In this document: one piece after another, positions 7,756 through 16,091 of the stretch | How the letters are laid out: every line of letters starts with the position of its first letter | How positions within the stretch are numbered: position 1 is the stretch's first letter | Assembly: GCA_002310015.1 (NCBI GenBank) | Contig: DBYQ01000063.1 | Location: forward strand, 19,562 to 70,149 | From: Bacteroidales bacterium UBA1182 | GTDB taxonomy: Bacteria; Bacteroidota; Bacteroidia; Bacteroidales; Bacteroidaceae | Direction: 5' to 3' | Length of the DNA stretch: 50,588 nt | Program-made: the position numbers and the translations under genes | The notes under the pieces: model-generated | Database searches by the model: none | What the model was told of the DNA's origin: nothing | What the model saw: only the letters and a program-made list of their open reading frames with translations

Positions 7756-9351
7756 ATGAAAAAGACAATATTGATAGCCGTTATTGCAATGATAGCCATG
7801 GCCTCATGCAACAAGACCGTAAAGTCTCCTTTTGCACGTAAAGTGGCTGATTATGCAGTAGTTGAATTTGAGACACCAGACTTGAGCGGTATCTCTGACA
7901 ACGGAAAGGAGGTACTCAATCTCTACCGTTTTATCGCCGATGAGGTGGATGCAATCTATTGGGAACAGTATTTCGGAAGTAAGGACTCCTTGCTGAACGG
8001 TATTACTGACCCGTATCAGAAAACTTTTGCTGAAATCAACTATGGTCCCTGGGACCGCAGCACCGGCAAATCATTCGTAGATGGTTATGCTGACTGCCTG
8101 CCCGGTGCCGGATTCTATCCTGCAGATATGACAAAGGCTGAGTTTGACGCCTGGGATAACCCAGACAAGAACAGCCCTTATACGCTTATACGTCGTGCAG
8201 CCGATGGTTCTCTTGAAACCGTTTGGTATCATGATGCCTACAAGCAGCATATAGACAAGATTGCAAACTACCTGACTGCAGCTGCCGATATCACCATCAA
8301 GCCCAGCGTAAAGAAGTATCTTCTGGCCAAGGCTGATGCTCTCCGCTCAGACAACTATTACGAGAGCGCAATGGCATGGCTGGATATGGATGACAGCAAG
8401 ATGGACCTTGTGGTAGGCCCCAATGAGGCTGCCGATGACCAGCTGATGGGTAACAAACGTTCATATGAGGCATTTGTGCTGCTCAAGAATGAGGAACGTA
8501 CTGCTGAGCTGATGCAGTATGTATCACGCATAAATGAGTTCCAGCAGGATCTTCCTGGCGATGAGGCTTACAAGACCTTCCAGCCGGGTGCCGGCTCAAA
8601 CATATTCTCATGCAACGCACTTTATTACGCAGGCAAGGCCAATGCCGGAATCAAGGTGATAGCCCTGAACCTTCCTTTTGATGCCGATGTCCAGCGCGAC
8701 AGAGGTACCCGCACCATTCTGCTTGAGAACGTAATCGATGCCAAATACAACCATATAGTCTATCCTACAGGTGATGTGCTGTTGGAGTCAGATGCCAAGC
8801 AGCATCTTTCACGTGATGCGTTCTTCTGGAACATAGTGTTCCGCGAGGTTGCACATGGACTGGGTGTAAAGGAGACCGTAAATGGAAAGGGTAGCGTAGA
8901 GGATGCACTTGGAAGTGCAGCACCCACCTTTGAGGAGATAAAGGCCAACGCCGCCGGAGTGTTGCTTGTATGCAAGCTTCAGAACCACTATGATATACGT
9001 CACCTCTTTACCAAGGAGGATGCTCTGGTTACATTCTTTGCGTCGTTGGTGCGTTCTGAGAGGTTTGGCGAGGGTTCCTCTCTGGGCCGTACCGGCATAA
9101 TCATCTACAACTACCTCCAGGAAGCCGGTGCTTTCCAGCGTAAGGAATCAGGCAAGTATTCACTTGACCTTGCCAAGATGGAGGCCGCCCTTTCTGATCT
9201 CACCGCACTTGTGCTCAAGACACAGGCCACCGGTGACAGTGAGTTTGCCGCCAACTTTGAGAAGCGCTACTCAAAGCGCAGCGCCAACTATGATGCCGAC
9301 CTTATGAACCTGGGTATTGAGAATATCCCAGCCGATATCAGATTTAAATGA
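7756..9351 (+). CDS. M49-like lipoprotein with altered zinc motif
   Basis: A 531-residue lipoprotein: the N-terminus ends IAMASCNK, giving an acylated Cys at residue 19. The fold signature is that of the M49-like (dipeptidyl-peptidase III-related) Zn hydrolases common in Bacteroidales. Those normally carry a HExAHGLG-type zinc helix and a downstream EExKAD motif. Here the helix reads FREVAHGLG, with R363 in place of the first zinc His; H367 is kept. The second motif is EEIKAN (393-398), with Asn replacing the usual acid. Two changes at the active site suggest a catalytically dead or repurposed protein. It leads an operon with a DASS transporter and a porin, so substrate binding at the membrane is one possibility. 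Confidence 0.75.
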   Translation: MKKTILIAVIAMIAMASCNKTVKSPFARKVADYAVVEFETPDLSGISDNGKEVLNLYRFIADEVDAIYWEQYFGSKDSLLNGITDPYQKTFAEINYGPWDRSTGKSFVDGYADCLPGAGFYPADMTKAEFDAWDNPDKNSPYTLIRRAADGSLETVWYHDAYKQHIDKIANYLTAAADITIKPSVKKYLLAKADALRSDNYYESAMAWLDMDDSKMDLVVGPNEAADDQLMGNKRSYEAFVLLKNEERTAELMQYVSRINEFQQDLPGDEAYKTFQPGAGSNIFSCNALYYAGKANAGIKVIALNLPFDADVQRDRGTRTILLENVIDAKYNHIVYPTGDVLLESDAKQHLSRDAFFWNIVFREVAHGLGVKETVNGKGSVEDALGSAAPTFEEIKANAAGVLLVCKLQNHYDIRHLFTKEDALVTFFASLVRSERFGEGSSLGRTGIIIYNYLQEAGAFQRKESGKYSLDLAKMEAALSDLTALVLKTQATGDSEFAANFEKRYSKRSANYDADLMNLGIENIPADIRFK

Positions 9352-10817
9352 CAAACCTGCATATGAGTAACAAGAAATTTAATTTCAAGATGTGCGTCCT
9401 CCTGCCTGTCGTGCTGGCAGTGACCCTTTTCCTTTGGCTTGTGCCCGTGGATTTCTACGGCATTGAAGCGCTTACAGTCGTCCAGCAGCGTGTGATTGCG
9501 TTGTTCGTATTTGCAGCACTGATGTGGATGTTTGAGATCATCCCCAACTGGACCACTTCACTGTTGCTGATTGTCCTTACATTGCTGACAATATCTGATA
9601 AAGGTATAGGGTTCCTTTGTGATCCCAAGTACGGCACTCTGGTCAGTTACAAGAGTCTGATGGCATCATTCGCTGATCCTGTAGTAATGCTGTTCATGGG
9701 TGGATTCGTGCTGGCTATCATGGCTGAGAAATACGGCCTTGACGTTACATTGGCCAGAATCCTGCTCAAGCCTTTCGGCACCAAGCCCAGCATGGTACTG
9801 CTTGGATTCCTTGTAGTCATTGCAATATTCTCCATGTTCATGTCCAATACAGCCACTGCCGCTATGATGCTGGCTTTCCTGGCCCCGGTGCTTCAGGTGC
9901 TTCCTTCCGATGACAAGGGCCGCATCGGTCTTTCACTGGCCATACCTGTTGCAGCCAACATAGGTGGTATCGGTACCCCCATCGGTACACCTCCTAACGC
10001 TACCGCTGTACGTTTCCTTGCTGAGTCAGGCTATGAGGTTACGTTCTCCGAATGGTCCATGAGAATGATTCCGTTCGTGCTGATCATGATTCTAGTGGCA
10101 TGGGTACTGCTTCAGTTGCTGTTCCCCTTCAAGACCAAGAAACTGGAACTCAACATTCCGGAGAACAAGCGTCCTGTTGACTGGAAGACATATGTGGTAT
10201 GGATTACCTTTATCGGCACCATCCTGCTGTGGGCTACTGAGAGCCTTACCGGTATCAACTCAAACGTTGTGGCACTGATTCCGCTGGGTGTTCTCACCAT
10301 GACAGGTATATTCACCAAGGATGATATCAAGGAGATTAACTGGACAGTGCTCTGGTTGGTTGCCGGCGGATTCGCCTTAGGTACCGCCCTGCAGGGAAGC
10401 GGTCTGGCCAAGACACTTATCTCTGCAATACCGTTCGGTTCAATGAGCGTGCTTTCTGTGCTCATCATTGCAGGTCTGGTTTGCTACTTCCTCTCCAACT
10501 TTATCAGCAACTCGGCTACCGCAGCCCTGCTCATTCCTATCCTGATAGTCGTTGCAGAGGGTATGGCTGATCCTACAGCTTCAAATAACGCATCGTTCCT
10601 GGCTTTCGGCGGTACACACGCCATGATTTCATTCATTGCCGTATGTGCATCAATAGCCATGCTGTTCCCCATCTCCACACCTCCTAACGCTATCGCGTCA
10701 AGTACCGGCCTGGTTCAGACCAAGGATATGGCCAAGGTGGGTATCATCATCGGCGCCATCGGCTTTACATTAGGCTTCTTCTGGCTTACCAAGATATTCC
10801 CATTCACTATTGCTTAA
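9348..10817 (+). CDS. DASS (SLC13) family sodium/carboxylate transporter
   Basis: A polytopic inner-membrane protein of 489 residues with about 11-12 hydrophobic segments. The two Ser-Asn-Thr/Ser motifs of the DASS family are present: MSNTATAA at 165-172 and FISNSATAALL near 387. GTPIGTPPNA and STPPNAIASS are the paired ion-binding loops. Family members move di- or tricarboxylates, or sulfate, with Na+. The ATG overlaps the stop of the preceding gene (ATGA); a second ATG at 9363 could also serve. With the porin downstream it forms an uptake route for a small anion. Confidence 0.9.
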   Translation: MTNLHMSNKKFNFKMCVLLPVVLAVTLFLWLVPVDFYGIEALTVVQQRVIALFVFAALMWMFEIIPNWTTSLLLIVLTLLTISDKGIGFLCDPKYGTLVSYKSLMASFADPVVMLFMGGFVLAIMAEKYGLDVTLARILLKPFGTKPSMVLLGFLVVIAIFSMFMSNTATAAMMLAFLAPVLQVLPSDDKGRIGLSLAIPVAANIGGIGTPIGTPPNATAVRFLAESGYEVTFSEWSMRMIPFVLIMILVAWVLLQLLFPFKTKKLELNIPENKRPVDWKTYVVWITFIGTILLWATESLTGINSNVVALIPLGVLTMTGIFTKDDIKEINWTVLWLVAGGFALGTALQGSGLAKTLISAIPFGSMSVLSVLIIAGLVCYFLSNFISNSATAALLIPILIVVAEGMADPTASNNASFLAFGGTHAMISFIAVCASIAMLFPISTPPNAIASSTGLVQTKDMAKVGIIIGAIGFTLGFFWLTKIFPFTIA

Positions 10818-10833
10818 TTTTGTTTCAACATAT

Positions 10834-11856
10834 ATGAAAAGATTTCTTTTGATTGCTGCTACAGCATTTATTACACTTTTTCCTGCCAATGCACAGGAAT
10901 TACAGTATGGACGTAAAGTCACAGATTTCACAACCGGTCCCAAGTTTGGCGGTTTCTTTGTAGGAAAATATACATACACCGACCAGGACGGTAAGAACAA
11001 CGGTGACGGTTTAAGCCAGCGCCTTGCACGTATTTACGTTGACGGCACCATCCTTACTGATTTCAAGTACCGCGTACAGGTTCAGTTCAACAACGCATCA
11101 TTCCACATGAAGGACTACTTTGTTGAGTGGGCACACTGGAAAGAGTTCTCAGTAAAGGTTGGTCAGTACAAGCGTGCTTTCCTGTTTGAGAACCCCTATA
11201 ATCCCTGGGATGTAGGTTTCGGTGATTATTCACAGATTACCAAGATGTTCTCAGGCATGGGTGACTACTGCGGTGAGCCCAGTTCTACCGGCGGCCGTGA
11301 CCAGGGTATCCAGTTCCAGGGTGACTTGTTCCCCGCAGCCGATGGACACAAGTATCTGCACTATCAGGTTCAGCTCATGAACGGCCAGGGCATCAACACT
11401 GCCGATAAGAATTCCACTAGGGATATTATCGGAACCCTCCAGATCCAGCCTATCCAGGACCTCTACATAGGAGCATTCGGCTGGAAAGGTGATTACGTAT
11501 TGAATGACAGCGTAACAGTGGGCCGTGACCGTTGGGCCATTGCCGCCAAATATGAACACAACTCATGGAGCGCACGCGCTGAGTACGCACACTCAAGCGG
11601 CAAGAATATAAGCGAGGCCGATGGTTGGTACGCCGCTGTAGGTGTTCCCGTAAATGACTGGTTCAAGGTATATGCCAAATATGACGTATATCGCAGCAAG
11701 GCTTCTGAGGAGTCAATGAAGACAATCTATTCAATTGCCCCCAATTTCCAGATTCACAAGAACCTGATGCTCCAGCTGCAATACAACTACGTTGACAACA
11801 AGCTCACTTCATCTCACTGGAATGAGCTCTGGGCTGAAATCTACGTAAGGTTCTAA
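10834..11856 (+). CDS. OprP/OprO-type outer-membrane porin
   Basis: About 340 residues, starting at the ATG at 10834 that gives MKRFLLIAATAFITLFPANA as signal peptide with cleavage before QEL. An earlier TTG start is less likely. The mature protein has alternating aromatic/polar strands (YFVEWAHWKEFSVKVGQYKRAF, for example) and ends in a C-terminal Phe, as beta-barrels do. The pattern resembles phosphate-selective OprO/OprP porins, although the family covers other anions. It starts 17 bases after the transporter stop, as the third gene of the operon. Confidence 0.85.
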   Translation: MKRFLLIAATAFITLFPANAQELQYGRKVTDFTTGPKFGGFFVGKYTYTDQDGKNNGDGLSQRLARIYVDGTILTDFKYRVQVQFNNASFHMKDYFVEWAHWKEFSVKVGQYKRAFLFENPYNPWDVGFGDYSQITKMFSGMGDYCGEPSSTGGRDQGIQFQGDLFPAADGHKYLHYQVQLMNGQGINTADKNSTRDIIGTLQIQPIQDLYIGAFGWKGDYVLNDSVTVGRDRWAIAAKYEHNSWSARAEYAHSSGKNISEADGWYAAVGVPVNDWFKVYAKYDVYRSKASEESMKTIYSIAPNFQIHKNLMLQLQYNYVDNKLTSSHWNELWAEIYVRF

Positions 11857-11863
11857 AATCAAT

Positions 11864-11926
11864 AGCACAAAAGTATCGTTTCCCTGTGTCATCGCCGATG
11901 ACACAGGGAAACGATACTTTTGTGCT
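11864..11926. terminator. 63-bp perfect palindrome between convergent genes
   Basis: Arms of 31 bases (11864-11894 and 11896-11926) are exactly complementary around one C, with a T run after the right arm. It begins 8 bases after the porin stop and ends 5 bases before the ALDH stop. It can terminate both transcripts, but it is much longer than a terminator needs to be. Confidence 0.9.
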
Positions 11927-11930
11927 GTTT

Positions 11931-13328
11931 TTACATCATGCGCTTGATGAGTGCAAAGAACCTGTAGGGCATGTAGCGGAATGGCAGGTCTATCCAGGTG
12001 GGTGCTTTGATAATTGAACGCTCGTGAGTAAAGGCGTCAAAGCTCAGCTTGCCGTGGTAGCGCCCCATGCCGGAGTTGCCTACGCCGCCAAACGGTACGT
12101 TGCCGTTGGCTATGTGCATGATGGTGTCATTGATGCAGCCGCCGCCCGATGAGGTGCGGTGTATCAGTTCCCAGCCATCGGACTCAGAGCCAAAATAGTA
12201 GAATGCCAGAGGCTTTTCCCTGTTTGTGATGAACTCTGCCACCTGATCCTTGAAACTGCCGTTTTGGGGGCTGATGGTAATCATGGGGAATATGGGGCCG
12301 AATATCTCATCGGTCATTACGGGAGCATCGGGTTTGACGTTGTCAAGCAGGGTGGGCTCAATGAATCGGGTGTTGCTGTCAGTGCGGCCGCCATAGACTA
12401 TGTCACCGTCCTGCAGATAACTCTTGACACGCTCAAATGCCTTGTCGGTGACCAGGCGTACAAAATGCTGTGACTCCTTGATCTCCTTGCCGTGCAGTTT
12501 CTTTACTTGTGTGGCAAACTCTTTTATGAAAGCCTCTTTTACATCCTCGTGAATAAGAATGTAGTCGGGAGCGATGCAGGTCTGGCCGGCATTGAGGGTC
12601 TTGCCCCAGGCTACGCGGCGGGCTGCCAGCTTGATGTTGGCGGTGCTGTCAATGATGCAAGGACTCTTGCCTCCAAGCTCCAGAACCACGGGGGTGAGAT
12701 GCTCTGCTGCAGCAGCCATTACCTTGCGTCCCAGTGCGGGGCTGCCGGTAAAGAATATCATGTCAAAGCGGCTGCTGAACAGCACTTTGTTTACGTCACG
12801 GTTGCCCTGAACCACTGCAATGTAGTTCTCAGGGAACGCGGTGCGGATCAGTTCCTCAAGTACGGCCGATACGTTGGGCACGTAGGGTGAGGGCTTGAGT
12901 ACGGCTGTACATCCTGCTGATATTGCCCCTACAAGCGGATTGAGCAGCAACTGTACGGGGTAGTTCCATGGTGATACTATCAGTGCACACCCTAACGGCT
13001 CCTTTACTATGAATGAACTTGAGGGAAAGAGGGTCAGGGGAGTGTGGACCCGTTTACGGCGTGCCCATCGGCTTACACCTTTAAGGTGCTCGCGTATCTC
13101 TGCCTTAACAAGACCAATCTCTGTCAGGTATGCCTCCTGATATGATTTGTGCAGGTCTGTCCATAGTGCATCGGCCAAAGGTTTCTCAAACTCCTGAAGG
13201 GCCGATGCCAACTTGTGCAACTGCTCCTTGCGGAACTCTACATCAAGGGTGGCTCCTGTACTGAAAAACTCTTTCTGTGAAGCGATTATCGCCTCAATTC
13301 TCTCTTGCGGGGTGTTCTCTATTGTCAT
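11931..13328 (-). CDS. Aldehyde dehydrogenase, class 3-like
   Basis: A 465-residue NAD(P)-dependent dehydrogenase oxidising aldehydes to acids. The active-site residues are N122 (PWNYP), E217 (LELGGKSP) and C251 (NAGQTCIAPDY). The shorter length and the hydrophobic, basic C-terminus (PYRFFALIKRMM) are typical of the membrane-associated class 3/fatty aldehyde group. It overlaps the stop of the upstream SDR gene by four bases, so the two are translationally coupled. Together they could take a hydrophobic alcohol to an aldehyde and then an acid; the true substrate is unknown. Confidence 0.9.
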   Translation of the reverse strand: MTIENTPQERIEAIIASQKEFFSTGATLDVEFRKEQLHKLASALQEFEKPLADALWTDLHKSYQEAYLTEIGLVKAEIREHLKGVSRWARRKRVHTPLTLFPSSSFIVKEPLGCALIVSPWNYPVQLLLNPLVGAISAGCTAVLKPSPYVPNVSAVLEELIRTAFPENYIAVVQGNRDVNKVLFSSRFDMIFFTGSPALGRKVMAAAAEHLTPVVLELGGKSPCIIDSTANIKLAARRVAWGKTLNAGQTCIAPDYILIHEDVKEAFIKEFATQVKKLHGKEIKESQHFVRLVTDKAFERVKSYLQDGDIVYGGRTDSNTRFIEPTLLDNVKPDAPVMTDEIFGPIFPMITISPQNGSFKDQVAEFITNREKPLAFYYFGSESDGWELIHRTSSGGGCINDTIMHIANGNVPFGGVGNSGMGRYHGKLSFDAFTHERSIIKAPTWIDLPFRYMPYRFFALIKRMM

Positions 13329-14134
13329 TTTTTCCTTCCGGTAAAGTGGTCCATTGTGTGATAGATTCCAAAGATAGTGCCAAAAACAAAATCAAACAAG
13401 CATACGGGCAGAACTGCTTGCCAGAATCTTATGAAATGGAAACCGAAAGGTATGCCGCGGAAATCCCTGTTCTTTTCAATTGAACGGATAATCTTTCGGG
13501 CGGTGTTTTCAGGGTCAAGTATGGGGAAAATCTTTGATGTCACGCCGTCAAACATGCCTGTGTTGATGAAGTAGGGGGCCACGGTGGTGAAATGTACCGA
13601 TGATTTCATGTCGTGCAGTTCAATGCGTACTGAATCGGACCAGCCTATCACGCTCCATTTGCTGGCGGCATAGACGCTCATCTTGGGCATGGAGAGCATG
13701 CCTGCGGCCGATGCTATGTTGCAGATATGGCCCTTGTCACGCTTGATCATATCGGGCAGAATTATGTGCGCCACGTTCATGGGAGCCACGGCGTTGATCA
13801 TCATGGTGCGCTCAATATCGGCTGTGGTGAGTTTATCGAAAGTAGCGTTGCTGGTCACTATGCCGGCGCACTGTATCATGATATCCACCGGCCCGCACTC
13901 CTTTATGGTGGCGGAGTAGGCCTCCTGGATAGAGGCCTTGTCCGATACATCCACCCTGTAGCCGCAAACTGAGCCCTTTGCAGCCAGCTCACTCTTTACG
14001 AGTTCGATGTTTTTCTCATTGATATCCCAGATTATAAGTTTCCTTGCTCCTTTCTCAAGAGCCATGCGGCCCATGAGCCTGCCAATACCGGATGCTCCGC
14101 CGGTAATGACCACATTTGCGTCATTGAATTTCAT
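13325..14134 (-). CDS. Short-chain dehydrogenase/reductase
   Basis: About 269 residues from the ATG at 14134; an upstream TTG at 14140 is less likely. TGGASGIG at 11-18 is the NAD(P)-binding loop, and the catalytic residues are S142, Y155 and K159 (YAASK). NAGIVTSNAT is partly altered to CAGIVTSNAT. A hydrophobic C-terminal segment (PVCLFDFVFGTIFG) suggests membrane association, as in the RDH10/17-beta-HSD11-like group that handles retinoids, sterols or long-chain alcohols. It is first in an operon with the ALDH gene. Confidence 0.9.
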   Translation of the reverse strand: MKFNDANVVITGGASGIGRLMGRMALEKGARKLIIWDINEKNIELVKSELAAKGSVCGYRVDVSDKASIQEAYSATIKECGPVDIMIQCAGIVTSNATFDKLTTADIERTMMINAVAPMNVAHIILPDMIKRDKGHICNIASAAGMLSMPKMSVYAASKWSVIGWSDSVRIELHDMKSSVHFTTVAPYFINTGMFDGVTSKIFPILDPENTARKIIRSIEKNRDFRGIPFGFHFIRFWQAVLPVCLFDFVFGTIFGIYHTMDHFTGRKK

Positions 14135-14161
14135 TACCAATCATTTCAATTATAAACGCCG

Positions 14162-14169
14162 CAAAAGTA
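14162..14169 (-). promoter_or_regulatory. -7 element for the SDR-ALDH operon
   Basis: On the minus strand TACTTTTG matches the Bacteroidetes -7 motif, 28 bases before the SDR start. The -33 TTTG is not at the usual distance. The rest of 14170-14343 holds an AT-rich 8-bp inverted repeat (14266-14291, TTCAAAAA/TTTTTGAA) before the sigma-factor gene. Confidence 0.4.
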
Positions 14170-14343
14170 CCCTTTACGCGCGTATGCGTGGGTACGCAAA
14201 AAACAATATGTGGTGAAACATAAAGCCGATGTGGCGAATAGCACAAGAGGAACTTCTAAACTTTTTTCAAAAAAAAACGATTATTTTTGAAAGGAATCCG
14301 TGAAATCGTTGTCTAAATGTACAAACGATTGTTTCCAAAACAG

Positions 14344-14826
14344 ATGAAAGATTTAGAATTAGAGTTTACAAAAATGGTCAGAGAGCACCGCAAGACAATA
14401 TATTCGGTGTGTTATTTCTTCTCTGACAACCCGACAGTAGTTGATGACCTTTTCCAAGAAGTGTTGGTTAATCTATGGAAAGGATTTCCTGAGTTCAGAA
14501 ATGAGAGCAGTATCAAGACATGGATCTGGCGTATCAGTCTTAATACCTGCTGCTCTATCCAGAAAAGGAACAGCCGGAATGTACCAACCGTTCCGCTTGC
14601 CATTGACCGTGACCTGTTCAGCGAGCAAGACCAGGTAGGCCGCCAGGTCAAGATGCTGTATGACAGGATCAACAAGCTGGAGGTGTTTGACCGCGCAATC
14701 ATTCTTCTGTGGTTGGAAAGCATGAGTTATGATGAGATTGCAGCCATTGTGGGTATTACAACCCAGGCTGTTACAAGCAGATTGTTCCGCATCAAGGAGC
14801 AGCTCAAATCAATGTCTAACAATTAA
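14344..14826 (+). CDS. ECF-type RNA polymerase sigma factor
   Basis: About 160 residues from the ATG at 14344, which gives MKDLELEFTKMVREHRKTIY; a start at 14317 would add nine residues. Region 2 covers the first 75 residues (DDLFQEVLVNLWKGFPEFR, then KTWIWRISLN), and region 4 is at the C-terminus (SYDEIAAIVGITTQAVTSRL). The linker is short, and no extra domain is present. The next gene, 13 bases downstream, encodes a membrane protein that is the likely partner. Sigma target promoters are not known. Confidence 0.9.
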   Translation: MKDLELEFTKMVREHRKTIYSVCYFFSDNPTVVDDLFQEVLVNLWKGFPEFRNESSIKTWIWRISLNTCCSIQKRNSRNVPTVPLAIDRDLFSEQDQVGRQVKMLYDRINKLEVFDRAIILLWLESMSYDEIAAIVGITTQAVTSRLFRIKEQLKSMSNN

Positions 14827-14839
14827 AAACGTTTGCGCT

Positions 14840-15784
14840 ATGACTAACGAGAATATCAAACTTGAGGAGCTTGAGGAGCTCAGAGATACATTCCAGCTGA
14901 TGGATGAGAAACTGGACAGTCAGGAGATAGTAACCCCTGAGCAGATACGTGCAGCCACTATGGAGAAGGTGGATATGCTTGAGACCGGGGTAAAGACCAC
15001 GCTGATATGGGGCTATCTGATTGGATTCCCTCTCTTGACATTGTTCTTCCACCTTTCACGCGGGCTTTCAAATGCAGCACTGTGGACTGCAGGCATATTC
15101 GGATTCATTTCAATAGTGATAAATGCATTCATACTGCGCAAGGTTACCCGCAAGGATTTTGTACAGCTTGACCTGAACACTCTGATGACCCGTGAGAGAA
15201 GGTATCGCAGAACTTTCCTTATCAGTGCAGTATCAACATTCATATTCTGGGTTGTTTATGGATATGTTTTCATAAGCGTGGCTTGTGGCATAATCTACAC
15301 TCTTATGCTTGTGGCAATGGATATACCCAGATTCTACCACAGCTTTGTCAGAGCCTATAAGGAGGGTATGAAGGGTACACTCGAAGAACGAGACACACTT
15401 TTGGGCCGTATCGGCAAGGTGGTAAGGATTGTACTATTTTCCATTTGCACCCTGGCTCTGCTTGCTGGATGTGTGCTTTGTGTAATAGGTGCATTCAAGA
15501 CATATCCTGATGACGGCTTCAATTGGCGGTTTGTGGTCATTCCGGTGGCTTTATTAAGTGCAGTCATTGCTTTTATCCCCCTTATTATTAATATAGCAAA
15601 AAACAACATATTACGAGTAATACCAACCGTCTCTCTTGTGAGTTTTTCAATTGCTGTTGCAATATTTGTGGGCGTCTTTGTAGCTCATTTCATCAGTGGA
15701 GAAGATAAGAACATCTTTCCAACCCTGATAATGCTGATTATGGCCATCTGGATTCTATACAAAAACTACAAAAGTAGGCATTAA
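14840..15784 (+). CDS. Multi-pass membrane protein, putative anti-sigma partner
   Basis: A 314-residue protein from ATG 14840; the longer reading frame upstream overlaps the sigma gene in another frame and is not coding. A charged N-terminal cytosolic part of about 50 residues (EELEELRDTFQLMDEKLDS) is followed by about seven hydrophobic helices. Pairing with an ECF sigma gene in the same operon suggests that the N-terminus holds the sigma factor at the membrane. I see no zinc-binding anti-sigma motif, so this is an inference from position. Confidence 0.65.
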   Translation: MTNENIKLEELEELRDTFQLMDEKLDSQEIVTPEQIRAATMEKVDMLETGVKTTLIWGYLIGFPLLTLFFHLSRGLSNAALWTAGIFGFISIVINAFILRKVTRKDFVQLDLNTLMTRERRYRRTFLISAVSTFIFWVVYGYVFISVACGIIYTLMLVAMDIPRFYHSFVRAYKEGMKGTLEERDTLLGRIGKVVRIVLFSICTLALLAGCVLCVIGAFKTYPDDGFNWRFVVIPVALLSAVIAFIPLIINIAKNNILRVIPTVSLVSFSIAVAIFVGVFVAHFISGEDKNIFPTLIMLIMAIWILYKNYKSRH

Positions 15785-15807
15785 GAAACCTATACGGTAC
15801 TATAAAA

Positions 15808-15838
15808 AGAAAGGGGCACAGCAATGTGTCCTTTTTTT
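15808..15838 (+). terminator. Terminator of the sigma-factor operon
   Basis: AAGGGGCACA and TGTGTCCTTT form a 10-bp stem with wobbles and a GCAA tetraloop-like turn, then seven T. It starts 27 bases after the stop. Confidence 0.85.
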
Positions 15839-15854
15839 ATTACCTAATTATTAA

Positions 15855-15884
15855 TTGCCTTGCAAGATTCTTTAACGTAGGACA
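15855..15884 (+). repeat. Left copy of a 30-bp inverted repeat
   Basis: These 30 bases, beginning TTGCCTTGCAAGATTC, recur in exact reverse complement at 19199-19228. Together the copies bracket a 3.3 kb block with three minus-strand genes. The Bro-N fragment begins at the next base. Confidence 0.95.
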
Positions 15885-16071
15885 GAAGGCTTGGAGTTGG
15901 TAACAAATTGTTACCAACTGCATATGGTCTCGCCCAAGGATGGAAAATGATATAACTGACGTAGGTGATTTGGAATATGTATTCCGAATTATCCAATCAA
16001 TACTCTCAAAGAAAGCAGAGCCTTTTAAACAATGGATGGCGGGAGTAGCATCTGAGCGTGTCAATCAGATG
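15885..16071 (+). pseudogene. Fragment of a Bro-N/DinD-like (phage antirepressor type) gene
   Basis: Two adjacent frames encode a broken but recognisable segment. From 15885 the frame reads EGLELVTNCYQLHMVSPKDG and stops at 15948-15950. From about 15940 a second frame continues with DITDVGDLEYVFRIIQSI and KKAEPFKQWMAGVASER. Intact Bro-N/DinD-like proteins of Bacteroidales have these parts in the same order in one frame, so this copy carries a one-base frameshift. It also lacks both its N-terminal start and its C-terminal half. The 25-bp palindrome AGTTGGTAACAA-A-TTGTTACCAACT (15895-15919) lies inside it. The family is inferred from motif memory. Confidence 0.7.
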
Positions 16072-16091
16072 ATAGTTCCTTTTGTGCTATT

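Noticed and set aside
14729..14839. N-terminal extension of the membrane partner gene
   Set aside because: It lies wholly inside the sigma-factor gene in another frame and has no domain or leader features; ATG 14840 is better placed.
15895..15919. 25-bp palindrome AGTTGGTAACAA-A-TTGTTACCAACT as an operator or recombination site
   Set aside because: It falls on the ELVTNC coding segment of the Bro-N remnant, so chance symmetry in coding sequence is the simpler explanation.
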